This document shows positions 9,091 through 18,100 of a DNA stretch of 64,000 nt, in pieces. A model generated the notes under the pieces. It ran no database searches, was not told the DNA's origin, and saw only the letters and a program-made list of their open reading frames with translations. Within the stretch, counting starts at the first letter, position 1, and every line of letters begins with the position of its first letter. Source of the stretch: Bacteroides fragilis NCTC 9343 (GTDB lineage: Bacteria; Bacteroidota; Bacteroidia; Bacteroidales; Bacteroidaceae); NCBI RefSeq assembly GCF_000025985.1, contig NC_003228.3, forward strand, positions 1,612,001 through 1,676,000, in the 5' to 3' direction. A program made the translations under genes and the position numbers.

Positions 9091-11574
9091 ATGCGATTGT
9101 CCGAATTAAAAACAGGTGAGAAAGGAGTCATTGTAAAAGTTTTGGGACACGGTGGCTTCCGTAAACGAATTGTGGAGATGGGCTTTATCAAAGGTAAAAC
9201 CGTAGAAGTATTGCTTAATGCTCCATTGAAAGACCCGATCAAATACAAAATAATGGGTTATGAAATCTCTCTGCGACGACAGGAGGCTGATATGATTGAG
9301 ATTATCAGCGAGCAGGAGGCAAAGTCACAAACACAGGAGGCTGCTTATCATCAGGGGCTTACTGAAGATATCGATGTGAAGGAGGAAGACTTGAAACGGG
9401 TTGCTCTTGGAAAGCGACGCACGATTAATGTGGCGTTGGTCGGTAACCCGAATTGCGGTAAAACGTCTCTCTTCAATCTGGCTTCAGGTGCTCACGAACA
9501 TGTGGGTAATTATAGTGGTGTGACGGTAGATGCTAAAGAAGGGTATTTTGATTTCCAGGGTTATCACTTCAAAATAGTTGATTTGCCGGGTACTTATTCT
9601 TTGTCTGCCTATACTCCCGAAGAAATTTATGTGCGCCGTCATATTATCGACGAGACACCTGATGTGATTATCAATGTGGTTGATTCTTCAAATCTGGAGC
9701 GTAACCTCTATCTCACTACCCAGCTTATTGATATGAATGTACGTATGGTAGTGGCTCTTAACATGTATGATGAACTGGAAGCCAGTGGTAATACGCTTGA
9801 CTATCTCCTGTTAGGAAAGTTGTTCGGAGTTCCGATGGTGCCTACTGTCTGTAAAAGGAATATCGGTGTGGACCGTCTTTTTCATGTAGTCATCAACCTT
9901 TATGAAGGTGCCGACTTTATTGATAAAAAAGGGCATATACATCCGGAGGTGGCAAAGGAAATTATGGATTGGCACCAGTCCTTACCCAATTTTAAAGACC
10001 ATGGTGAACATCCGGCTGATTATACCCATGGCAAAGAACCGGTGGGTAAAGTGTTCCGCCATATTCATATCAATCATGGACCCGATTTGGAGAAAGCCAT
10101 TGATGCAGTGAAAGAGGAGATTTCGAAGAACGAGTTTATCCGTCACAAGTATTCTACTCGTTATCTTGCTATCAAGTTATTGGAGAATGATCCGGAAATA
10201 GAACGTTTTATTCATACTCTGCCCAATGCTGTGGAAGTAGAAAAGAAGCGGGATAAAGCAGCCCGTCGCATTCAGGAGACGATGAATGAAGATAGTGAGT
10301 CGGCTTTGACTGATGCCAAATATGGTTTTATCAGTGGTGCTCTGAAAGAGACTTTTACCGATAACCACCTGGAGCAGGAACAGACAACCAAGGTGCTCGA
10401 CTCTATTGTAACCCATCGCATTTGGGGATATCCCATCTTCTTTCTTTTTATGTATCTGATGTTCGAAGGTACCTTTGTGATCGGTGAATATCCGATGATG
10501 GGTATCGAATGGCTCGTTGAGGCACTGGGGAATCTGATCAGGGATAATATGTCTGAAGGTCCGCTGAAGGATCTGATGATTGATGGTATTATTGGTGGAG
10601 TAGGAGGAGTTATCGTCTTTTTGCCTAATATCCTGATATTATATTTTTGTATTTCTTTGATGGAGGATTCGGGCTATATGGCTCGTGCAGCTTTTATTAT
10701 GGATAAGATCATGCACAAGATGGGGTTGCATGGCAAGTCGTTCATTCCTTTGATTATGGGTTTCGGTTGTAATGTACCTGCTATTATGGCTTCGCGTACT
10801 ATTGAAAACCGAAAGAGCCGTTTGATTACCATGCTTGTTAATCCATTGATGTCATGTAGTGCCCGTTTGCCTATCTATTTGTTATTGGTCGGTGCTTTTT
10901 TCCCAAAGAATGGTAGCTTGGTCCTATTGGCTATTTATGCTATCGGCATTGCATTGGCAGTTATCATGGCGCGTCTGTTCAGTCGTTTTCTGGTCAAAGG
11001 GGATGATACTCCGTTTGTGATGGAGCTCCCTCCTTATCGTATGCCGACCATGAAATCCATCTTCCGCCATACATGGGAGAAAGGTGCGCAATACCTCAAA
11101 AAGATGGGAGGAATCATCATGATTGCTTCTATCATTATCTGGTTCTTGGGGTATTATCCCGATCACGATGCTTATCCTACCCAGGCAGAACAGCAGGAAA
11201 ATTCTTATATTGGTCAAATCGGTCAGGCAGTGGAGCCTGTGCTCAAACCGTTGGGCTTCGACTGGAAGCTGAGTATCGGTTTGCTCTCCGGTGTCGGTGC
11301 CAAAGAATTGGTGGTAAGTACACTTGGCGTACTCTATACAAATGATGCCGATGCCGATGTAGTCAGTTTGGCCGAACGAATTCCGATTACACCGCTTGCG
11401 GCATTTAGCTATATGCTGTTTGTGTTAATCTACTTCCCGTGCATTGCCACGTTGGTAGCCATCAAGCAGGAATCCGGTAGTTGGAAGTGGGCTATCTTCA
11501 CGGCAGGATATACCACGGCGTTGGCATGGCTTGTTTCATTTGCCGTCTATCAGATAGGAGGAATGTTTTTATGA
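9091..11574 (+). CDS. feoB: FeoA-FeoB fusion ferrous iron transporter
   Basis: Inner-membrane ferrous iron uptake protein of 827 residues. Residues 1-72 form a FeoA (SH3-like) domain, fused ahead of FeoB; in many bacteria these are separate genes. The GTPase domain has G1 GNPNCGKT near residue 118 and G3 DLPGTYS near 166. The membrane domain carries two Gate-type repeats with GFGCNVPA and a second GVGAKELVV segment. The start is supported by the promoter just upstream and by the FeoA domain beginning at residue 1. It overlaps the next gene by 4 bases (ATGA), so the two are translationally coupled. Iron regulation is likely, but I see no clear Fur box. Confidence 0.95.
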   Translation: MRLSELKTGEKGVIVKVLGHGGFRKRIVEMGFIKGKTVEVLLNAPLKDPIKYKIMGYEISLRRQEADMIEIISEQEAKSQTQEAAYHQGLTEDIDVKEEDLKRVALGKRRTINVALVGNPNCGKTSLFNLASGAHEHVGNYSGVTVDAKEGYFDFQGYHFKIVDLPGTYSLSAYTPEEIYVRRHIIDETPDVIINVVDSSNLERNLYLTTQLIDMNVRMVVALNMYDELEASGNTLDYLLLGKLFGVPMVPTVCKRNIGVDRLFHVVINLYEGADFIDKKGHIHPEVAKEIMDWHQSLPNFKDHGEHPADYTHGKEPVGKVFRHIHINHGPDLEKAIDAVKEEISKNEFIRHKYSTRYLAIKLLENDPEIERFIHTLPNAVEVEKKRDKAARRIQETMNEDSESALTDAKYGFISGALKETFTDNHLEQEQTTKVLDSIVTHRIWGYPIFFLFMYLMFEGTFVIGEYPMMGIEWLVEALGNLIRDNMSEGPLKDLMIDGIIGGVGGVIVFLPNILILYFCISLMEDSGYMARAAFIMDKIMHKMGLHGKSFIPLIMGFGCNVPAIMASRTIENRKSRLITMLVNPLMSCSARLPIYLLLVGAFFPKNGSLVLLAIYAIGIALAVIMARLFSRFLVKGDDTPFVMELPPYRMPTMKSIFRHTWEKGAQYLKKMGGIIMIASIIIWFLGYYPDHDAYPTQAEQQENSYIGQIGQAVEPVLKPLGFDWKLSIGLLSGVGAKELVVSTLGVLYTNDADADVVSLAERIPITPLAAFSYMLFVLIYFPCIATLVAIKQESGSWKWAIFTAGYTTALAWLVSFAVYQIGGMFL

Positions 11575-11783
11575 ATTGGCAGGAATGGGTAGTCGGGCTA
11601 CTGATTGTATTGTGCGTAGCCCGTATTCTTTATGGTATTTATCTTTTTTTTCGTCGTGTGAAGGAAAATGATAACCCTTGTGCGAGTTGTGCAAGTGGCT
11701 GTGAATTAAAGGATATGATGGAAAAGAAGCAGAAGGAGTGCTCGTCCAAGAAAAAGAATACAAAGAAAAATTGTTGCAGATAG
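11571..11783 (+). CDS. FeoB-associated Cys-rich membrane protein
   Basis: A 70-residue protein starting in the ATGA overlap with feoB. One transmembrane helix (about residues 7-27) is followed by a basic tail with the cluster NPCASCASGCELK and further cysteines, ending KKNCCR. This matches the small Cys-rich proteins found after feoB in many bacteria (the FeoB-associated or FeoC/P-like group), which may bind iron or assist FeoB; the exact role is unproven. An upstream in-frame ATG exists at 11481, but it lies deep in feoB and has no support. Confidence 0.85.
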   Translation: MNWQEWVVGLLIVLCVARILYGIYLFFRRVKENDNPCASCASGCELKDMMEKKQKECSSKKKNTKKNCCR

Positions 11784-11814
11784 TTTGGTAGTTTCAAAAT
11801 TTGTACTACCTTTG
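11784..11814 (+). promoter_or_regulatory. Promoter of the tRNA-Cys gene
   Basis: TTTG at 11784-11787, 19 bases, TACCTTTG at 11807-11814: a perfect Bacteroides promoter. It begins right after the stop of the FeoB-associated gene; transcription should start about 14 bases before the tRNA. Confidence 0.8.
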
Positions 11815-11834
11815 CAACCGCAAACGAGAAACAA

Positions 11835-11906
11835 GGTTCCTTGGATGAGTGGCTTAGTCAGCGGTCTGCAAAACCGTGTACGGCGGTTCGAATCCGCCAG
11901 GAACCT
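11835..11906 (+). tRNA. tRNA-Cys (GCA)
   Basis: The acceptor arm GGTTCCT pairs with AGGAACC and is followed by U73, the discriminator base typical of tRNA-Cys. The anticodon stem GCGGT/ACCGT encloses the loop CTGCAAA, giving anticodon GCA. The T arm GGCGGTTCGAATCCGCC is intact. CCA is not encoded. The 3' end doubles as one copy of an 18-bp direct repeat (see 11895-11912). Confidence 0.93.
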
Positions 11907-11912
11907 CTTAAA
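11895..11912 (+). repeat. Left copy of 18-bp direct repeat (candidate att site at tRNA-Cys)
   Basis: CGCCAGGAACCTCTTAAA spans the 3' half of the T arm, the acceptor stem and six bases beyond the tRNA. An exact copy lies at 13469-13486. Repeats of a tRNA 3' end are the classic footprint of site-specific integration. Confidence 0.75.
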
Positions 11913-11965
11913 AAACTCTTGTAACTAACTGAATTTCAGTATATGTTACAAGAGTTTTTTCTTTT
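11910..11965 (+). terminator. Terminator after tRNA-Cys
   Basis: The arms AAAAAACTCTTGTAAC (11910-11925) and GTTACAAGAGTTTTTT (11945-11960) pair perfectly, with a smaller inner stem ACTGA/TCAGT, and a T-rich tail follows. It ends the tRNA transcript and lies inside the bracketed island. Confidence 0.85.
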
Positions 11966-11980
11966 TAGGATTAGAAGGGG

Positions 11981-12563
11981 CTCACCGTAAAAATCTTGAC
12001 TATGTTCCTCCCTTCAGGCATACTCGCTTACTTTGATTTAGTCAATCATGTCTCCTGAGTAACTTGCTTCATCCTCTTCCTTGAGGAAAAGTCTTCGATT
12101 CCTGAAAAATACTCCCATTTACATCTTCATTCCAAAGGCTTCTTTCCGGAAATAGAAGTACAAGACTTCCCCATTCGCGGCAAGACAGTATACCTTCGTA
12201 TCAAACGTCGTCGTTGGGAAGATCCTGAAACAGGTCAGACCTATAGTCACGATTGGAAAAGAGGCCAGGGCAAAGAGAGAAAGCTATGAGCCGGAGGTCT
12301 TTAGCAACGGGGATACTCTTAGGCAATTGTTGGCTAGAAGCCGGTATCTGCTGTTCAAGGCACCGGGCAAGTGGACGGACAGCCAAAAACGGAGGGCTGG
12401 AATCCTGTTCAAGCAATTCCCGGATATAAAGGCCGTGTGTTATTATGCGTTAAGATTGGGAAAGATTTTTACTGATTATATAGACAAGGATGTGGCGTGT
12501 GCCAAAAACTTAGAGGTGGGTGTTAAGAATAGAACTTTTATAATGGAAGTGTGCTGTATCTAA
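11981..12563 (+). pseudogene. Relic of an ISAon1-type transposase
   Basis: Recognisable pieces lie in two frames. The first frame has FLPSGILAYFDLV, an in-frame TGA, then FPEIEVQDFPIRGKTVYL and KRRRWEDPETGQTYSHDW, which resembles the N-terminal region protein of Bacteroides ISAon1/ISL3-like elements, ending at a TGA near 12286. A second frame, overlapping it, continues YEPEVFSNGDTLRQLLARSR and YLLFKAPGKWTDSQKRRAG, then LRLGKIFTDYIDKDVA, as in the catalytic subunit, and stops at 12563. The DDE core and both element ends are missing. Stop, frame change and internal deletion make it non-functional. The family assignment is from memory of the conserved motifs. Confidence 0.65.
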
Positions 12564-12636
12564 GTACTTTTTAGTAGTTTTGCATAATAATGAAATCGAG
12601 AAATAAAATCTCTCTTTTAAGCAATAGATAGGATAT

Positions 12637-13380
12637 ATGAAACATATCTTCAATAAGGAACAATGCCAAAAAGCAACATTCATTCTTGAAAGCCCTTTGG
12701 CTAAATTGTCGGAACTTTACTCAAGCGAGATAAAAGACTTGGCTGTTGTATGGTGCTATTATTCGGGGAGAATAGAGGGTAATACCTATACCTATGTTGA
12801 AACAGAAGCATTACTTAAGGACGGCATCACTTCCGAAAAAAAATATGAAGATGCTAAAATGCTGAAAAATCTATATAATACATTCATTTCCGAACTGGAA
12901 TATATTCATCAAGAGAAAAATAAGGAGATTATAGATGAACGTACTCTTTTCAGACTTCATCAATCTATTTCCACAGGTTTGGTTTCTAATGAGGAATCAG
13001 GCTTTTTAAGGACACGTGCAGTTAGGATCAGCGGTACTGATTATGCTCCTCCAAAAGATTTGCAAGAAATAAAAAGTAAATTGGGAGAGATATTATATGA
13101 GCAAGACGTTTATACTAATCCATTGGAAAAGGCAGTTTTCTTACATTGTAATATTGCACGGCTGCAACCTTTTATAGATGGGAATAAAAGAACTTCTCGC
13201 ATGATAGAAAGTGTTGTCATGATGAATGCTGATATTATTCCTGTATATTCAGCAAAAGATGCTGATATTTTGAATTACAGGAAAGGGTTGATTCGATTTT
13301 ATGAAACGGGGGATTACACTAGGTATTCTGACTACTTTCTAAATAGGCAGTTGGAACGCATTAAAGAAATAGATATATAA
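12637..13380 (+). CDS. Fic-family protein with altered active-site motif
   Basis: A 247-residue single-domain Fic protein. Active Fic enzymes transfer AMP or another nucleotide part onto target proteins using HxFx(D/E)GNGRxxR. Here the motif reads LQPFIDGNKRTSR (residues 176-188): the catalytic His is Gln177 and the second Gly is Lys184, while Phe179, Asp181, Asn183, Arg185 and Arg188 are kept. Near the N-terminus SGRIEGN (43-49) matches the inhibitory helix motif (S/T)xxxE(G/N), with Glu47 as the expected ATP-clamping residue. Without the His base, standard AMPylation is doubtful; it may bind nucleotide, use another chemistry or be decaying. It stands alone between the tRNA-Cys repeats, and no antitoxin-like gene is adjacent. 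Confidence 0.85.
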   Translation: MKHIFNKEQCQKATFILESPLAKLSELYSSEIKDLAVVWCYYSGRIEGNTYTYVETEALLKDGITSEKKYEDAKMLKNLYNTFISELEYIHQEKNKEIIDERTLFRLHQSISTGLVSNEESGFLRTRAVRISGTDYAPPKDLQEIKSKLGEILYEQDVYTNPLEKAVFLHCNIARLQPFIDGNKRTSRMIESVVMMNADIIPVYSAKDADILNYRKGLIRFYETGDYTRYSDYFLNRQLERIKEIDI

Positions 13381-13468
13381 TTTAAATCAAGACTAATTTA
13401 GTCGAATGTAAGAACTGTATTTGCTAATTTCCTTGATAATCAATGATATTAGGGAAATTTTAAAAAAA

Positions 13469-13486
13469 CGCCAGGAACCTCTTAAA
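13469..13486 (+). repeat. Right copy of the 18-bp tRNA-Cys repeat
   Basis: An exact copy of CGCCAGGAACCTCTTAAA, starting 1,574 bp after the copy that overlaps the tRNA-Cys 3' end. Only the 3' tail of the tRNA is present here, so it does not form a second tRNA. Confidence 0.75.
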
Positions 13487-13556
13487 GAAAAGGGAGTAAA
13501 GGATCATATCTGAATTCGGGATCGTCCCTAAATTTTGAGGGATTATTTTATTATGC

Positions 13557-13800
13557 ATGAGTCATAGCTACAATTCACTTTACAATTACCTCTGCTTACT
13601 CTATTCACAACCTACTTATGAAGATAAGAAGGATAAACAAAAGATATTTCGACTGTATAACGATTTGTTTTCTGAGCAAAAAGAATATCCGAATGCTTAT
13701 CCGTGTGTTATAATGGGTGACGGATAATACCAATGCGGTCTTGTTACTTGATGAAGAAGACTCTGCACGTTATATCGTTTATGCAGAGCCGAAAAAATAA
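13557..13800 (+). pseudogene. Small hypothetical gene, apparently frameshifted
   Basis: An ATG at 13557 opens 56 codons (starting MSHSYNSLYNYLCLLYSQPT and ending CVIMGDG) up to a TAA at 13725. In the frame reached by slipping one base near 13722, the coding look continues as DNTNAVLLLDEEDSARYIVY and ends AEPKK at 13800. The join GDG/DN suggests one original protein of about 80 residues broken by an indel. I do not recognise the family. It lies just outside the tRNA-Cys repeat pair. Confidence 0.45.
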
Positions 13801-14149
13801 TATTTTTTTTACCATCCACTTTATCTATATAGGTACCAGTTCTTATTTCAGCTTTTCCAAGAAAAAAAACTCTATTTATGCTTATGCTATTTGCATGTGC
13901 TGATTGTTTTCTTATTGCCAAACGTTACTTGCAGATTATTTTAGTATTCACTCTGGAGTGGATGTCCCGATATGTACTGATTTTAGTGGTATAGATGCTT
14001 GATTTTTGATGTGCGAATTGGGGTACTTTATAAGTTCTTACCGTTTAAATCCATATAAATTTAGGTTTTTCCCTATAAGTAATTATAGAATTCACAGATC
14101 AGGTATGATTTTCCTGCTTTACTTTTGTTGCAAACCTAAAAAAAACATC
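13801..14149. other. AT-rich gap with no convincing gene
   Basis: Short open stretches in several frames end quickly and show no family motif. An ATG at 14006 is in frame with the repeat protein downstream, but the segment it would add looks like non-coding sequence, and the true signal peptide begins at 14150. Confidence 0.5.
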
Positions 14150-14743
14150 ATGAAAAAGATTTTATTTATTCTATTTACAGTTCAGTTTATTCTGATCCCT
14201 CGGATAACAGGAAGTTATGGTGCAAATTCTATCGGAAATAATCATGGACATTCGGTAACTAATCAAGGAAAGAAAACCATCAAGAAAGACATCTTTGGAG
14301 ATACTGTCATTGAGGACAATCACGGTAATAGGAAAACCATTAAGAAAGATATCTTTGGAGATACTGTCATTGAGGACAATCGCGGTAATAGGAAAACTAT
14401 CAGGAAAGACATTTTTGGAGATACTGTCATTGAGGACAATCGCGGTAATAGGAAAACTATCAAGAAAGACATTTTTGGAGATACTGTCATTGAGAACAAT
14501 TGCGGTAATAGGAAAACCATTAAGAAAGACATCTTTGGAGATACTGTCATTGAGGACAATCGTGGTAATAGGAAAAGCATCAAAAAAGATATCTTTGGAA
14601 ATACTGTCATTGAAAATAATAAAGGTTATAAAAAGACCATTAAGACAGATATATTCGGTAATAAAATAATCGAAGATAATCATGGGAAAAAGCAAATTAT
14701 TAAAAAAGATATATTCGGGAATGTTATTATTGAGAATTACTAA
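14150..14743 (+). CDS. Exported protein of eight 20-residue repeats
   Basis: A 197-residue protein. An N-terminal signal peptide (MKKILFILFTVQF onward, cleavage probably near residue 25) leads to a short linker and then eight tandem units of the form KTIKKDIFGDTVIEDNRGNR (residues 42-197; the last unit lacks four residues). The charge pattern (KK-D, ED/EN, NR) and the short alternating strands suggest a stacked beta-repeat fold. The first five units are nearly identical; the last three drift. The start at 14150 is chosen because the signal peptide begins there. I do not recognise the family; no enzyme motif is visible. The flanking fragments look broken, so this is the only intact gene in the stretch from 13.5 to 15.1 kb. 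Confidence 0.7.
   Translation: MKKILFILFTVQFILIPRITGSYGANSIGNNHGHSVTNQGKKTIKKDIFGDTVIEDNHGNRKTIKKDIFGDTVIEDNRGNRKTIRKDIFGDTVIEDNRGNRKTIKKDIFGDTVIENNCGNRKTIKKDIFGDTVIEDNRGNRKSIKKDIFGNTVIENNKGYKKTIKTDIFGNKIIEDNHGKKQIIKKDIFGNVIIENY
14273..14743 (+). repeat. 60-bp tandem repeat, eight units
   Basis: Units start at 14273 and every 60 bases up to 14693. Units 1-5 differ from each other by only a few bases, units 6-8 by more. Because the period is a multiple of three, frames on both strands stay open across the array and create long spurious ORFs. Confidence 0.95.
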
Positions 14744-14765
14744 GGCATCTATCTAAGTATGATAA

Positions 14766-14947
14766 AGAGCAGGACTTGCAGTGTGGACTTATGCTCAGAA
14801 TCAAAAACATTTTTTATATAATATCAACAACAATAGACTGATAATGACACGGACTATGGAGTATTACTGTTAACTGCTTCTCAGCGTGAGGATGACGAGG
14901 AAAAGAAAGAAAATCCGATACCGGAAAATTTTGTTTTTTACAATTGA
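14766..14947 (+). pseudogene. Fragment of a small hypothetical gene
   Basis: One frame reads AGLAVWTYAQNQKHFLYNIN and runs to a stop; a second frame picks up as DNDTDYGVLLLTASQREDDE and ends at a TGA at 14945-14947. The motif DnTn/DtDy followed by VLLL is shared with the broken ORF at 13557-13800, so the two may be relics of related genes either side of the repeat protein. No start codon is evident. Confidence 0.35.
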
Positions 14948-15064
14948 ACCTGAGGTCGTAGCATTGGCTGCAAGTGAATTTTGTCAATCTTGTGGATTCT
15001 TCTAATATGTCTGTTTTTTTATATATTAGCTTCGAAAATTAGACTGAGTCAGTTTAAAAATGGA

Positions 15065-15112
15065 GGTGTGCCGGGATGTACTTTCCCGCCTGGTCAGCAT
15101 TTTCGGCACGCC
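15065..15112 (-). terminator. Hairpin downstream of the glycoside-hydrolase-like gene
   Basis: GGTGTGCCG (15065-15073) pairs with CGGCACGCC (15104-15112) with one G-U pair, and a smaller CGGGA/TCCCG hairpin sits inside. It lies about 20 bases past the stop of the minus-strand gene. There is no long T-run, so strength is uncertain. Confidence 0.4.
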
Positions 15113-15131
15113 CCCATCCATGTATCTACTT

Positions 15132-18100
15132 TTATTCCAGAATAAAGATGAATCCTTTGTCTTTGGGAACTTTTATTTTATCTTTTGGCGACAGGCCGAA
15201 TCCTTCCTGGAAACCTTTGATGTCAGGAGCCGTCAGCCTGGCTTTATCAGCGTCAATGCCCAGTTTCTCCCAATCTATCTGCAGTTTTATATCACTGTCT
15301 TTTTTTGCCCAACTGGCAATGGCAATCATTACTTTGCCATCTTTCACAAACGAGGTTGCCAGAATGTCATTGCGTCCTGTCTTCACTGGATTGTAGGATA
15401 CCCAATAGCCCATCATGCGGCTGTCTTTTATGCCGAATGCATCCCACACCTTCCAGAGTTGTGAGGGGACGGATTCCATCGGTTCGCGTGCGGTCATCCC
15501 GTACAGCATGCCCCGGTAAGGATTGCCGCCATCCTGCAACATTTCGCTCATCATGCCGAAGGGGATACCCGATACGTCTGTCAGCCAGTATTCCGGTGAC
15601 TTTTCGTATTTAAAGTATTCTCCAAACCAAAGGCGGTCCAGGTAAGGCATGTGTTCCATGTAAAGGAATATGCTGTTGATGTAACCGTCGGCCGGATTGA
15701 ACTGATTGGCTGAATGGACATCGATGCGCGGATCGGGACGGTTACTTTCCAGTACCCGGCGGATGCGTTTCATCGTGTTACGATCGAAAGCCAAGTCATC
15801 GATATAGACTCCGTCGATGCCGACATTTTTTGTCAGCCAGTTCAGTCCTTCCACATAGAAGTTGTGCCAGCGCGAAATGCCGGTGTTCACGATTGCCGCA
15901 TCCTTGTAAGCATCTACAAACCAGGCTCCGATGTAGTCGCCGTCCAGATGTTCCTGTAGCCAGGCATAGCCTCCTCCCTTGCCCGGTGAGAAGATTTCGT
16001 GTCCAAGGCTCTTCAGGGCAAACAGCTCCGGTGCATGGTTCGTCAGTTCGCGTACCGTATAGTATATTTTCACTTTATATCCTTTGGCATGCGATTCGTC
16101 TACGTACTGCTTCATGAAGGCAGGGCGGAAGAAAGGATAGTTGATATGCGGATTCACCGCATTGCCGTGATGCAGGTTGATAACGTTTGCTCCTGTTTCT
16201 CCCACAACGTCTACAGCCTGGTAGGCGTGTGCGTCGCCCTCTTTCAGTTTCTCGGCAGGCTGGTATCCGTGGTAGTAGTGGTCGGTCCATTGCTTCATCG
16301 TGTCGATGGGCTTGAAGGGAGTTACCAGTACCAAGAAGTCGAAGTTCAGCTCTTCGCCCTTTTGGAGGGTACGGCTGCCACTGTATGTCTTGATGTCTAC
16401 CTGGTTTCCTTTCTCTTTATAGCTGATGCCGCCTTTACCGTCGTTAAACCAGGATGGAGGCATGTTCAACGGTTGCATTTTGTAGAAGTTTGTGTTTAGT
16501 GGACGGCGATAGTTCTCTGCACGGAACAGGCATTGCATGCCGGCGTTTACATCGCCAAACCAGAAACCTTCCTGATTCCGCTCCACATTCCATTTCCATT
16601 GGTCGCTTTTCGGGCGCAGTGAGCCTTCATAACCCATTCCCAAACGATATTTGGCCGTTGTTGCCGGCATGGAAGTTAACAGGGCTATATCGTCTACCGA
16701 TGTATTTTCGGCAGCCTTTACTTTGATCTGATAATTCATGAAACCATCGAATTCCATACTTGCAAGTACTGTTATGTCCAGTGCCCCTGCTTTTCCGGTA
16801 GCGGTCCAGCTTACCGTTCCGTCTTCCTTCTTGCCGAACTTTAGCGGTGAAGTGATGGTGACGGGCAGTGGCTTTCCATTCTGGCGAATGACAAATTCCA
16901 TCGGTTGTGACAGAATGTCTTTGGGTTCTTTGCCTATGGAAGTCATCTCTTCGGTGAAGTAACTCTGGATGGAAGCCGGCAGTCCCAGTTCGCCGGCAGT
17001 GACGCTGCGTCCCAGCACGCTGATTGTACGGTCTGCCACCTTTATCGGAATGAATGGCTTCACCGGCCGGTTATTGACTGCATACTGTGAATTCAGCCAG
17101 CGCAAACGTGACAAACGCCACAAGTCTCCGTCTCCTTTGTCTACCAGTACGTTGTCCGACAGGTTAATGGCTATGTTCACTTCCTGTGAAGCACCGCTCA
17201 GGTCGCTCACGGTGACCGTGCCCCGGTAGATCCCTCTGCCGGCATGTTCCGGCATCTGGATGCCGATCCATAAAGGTTGTACACGGCCTTTGCCGACGTT
17301 TACCTCCGGATGTATCGGGCGTCCCAGCCAGTCGGTTCCTTCCGTGTTGAAACACGTAAGAGCTGATGCAGGTATACTTCCGTTCTTTCCTTTCAGGTCG
17401 GTAAAGGTTACTTTGACTCCGTTCACCGGATTCTTGAATGCCCACAGTCCCAGTTGCAGCACATAGTATTCGTTCAGATCCGCTTCACCGAAAAACTCGC
17501 CTGTGGCTCCTTGCGTCACCTGGCGGTATGACAGATCATCGAACATGCGAATGGGATATTTACGGTCTTCGGGCAACAGCAGGAAAGGCTTGTTGCTGTT
17601 AGCATCGATCAATGCCTGCTTCTCCTGTGCTGTGGCGATGATTTCCATCGGATAGAAGCTGTTGAAACTGCCCAGCGATTCGAAACGTACCAGCTTGGCT
17701 TGTACCGCCTTTCCGGCCGGAGTGGCTTTACAGGTTGCTTTCCATTGCGGATCCGCCTTATCCGGTTGCTGAGGATAGTTTACTTTCGGATAGGGCCCTC
17801 CCGAGGTGTGGTAGGGGAGGTAGTACACATAATAATCTCCGGCATTTCCGCTTGCGTCAAATCGGATGCGTCCGTATTCACGGTTGATTTCCACCGGAAG
17901 TACATTGTCTACCGCTTTGCCGGTAGATACATTGATCACAATAATCCCTTTTTGTTCGGGATTGGCGTCACGTCTGCGCCAGGGGATATAAGCTTCCGCT
18001 ACGGAGGCGGGAGTGTTCACGGAAACAATGGCGCGATGGTTACCCAGTGTGTCGGGTGTCCAGTAGTTTTCGCCGTAAAACGAGGCTTCGGGGACGAAGT

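Larger units (their letters stand above)
11895..13486. mobile_element. Small island between tRNA-Cys 3'-end repeats
   Basis: The two 18-bp repeats lie 1,574 bp apart, start to start. Between them are a terminator hairpin, a broken ISAon1-type transposase and a Fic-family gene. No integrase or recombinase is present, so this is either the remnant of a larger integrated element or a mini-element mobilised in trans. The repeat and its position are directly visible; the origin by integration is inference. Confidence 0.6.

Noticed and set aside
14006..14149. N-terminal extension of the repeat protein
   Set aside because: It would place the signal peptide 48 residues inside the protein. The start at 14150 gives a normal exported protein.
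14171..14695. Long open frames on the minus strand and in a second plus frame across the repeat gene
   Set aside because: The 60-bp period keeps several frames open by chance. Only the frame at 14150 has a signal peptide and a sensible repeat.
14273..14743. Regular repeats that might be a CRISPR array
   Set aside because: The units are contiguous 60-bp coding repeats without unique spacers, and no cas genes are near. No CRISPR array was seen in the window.
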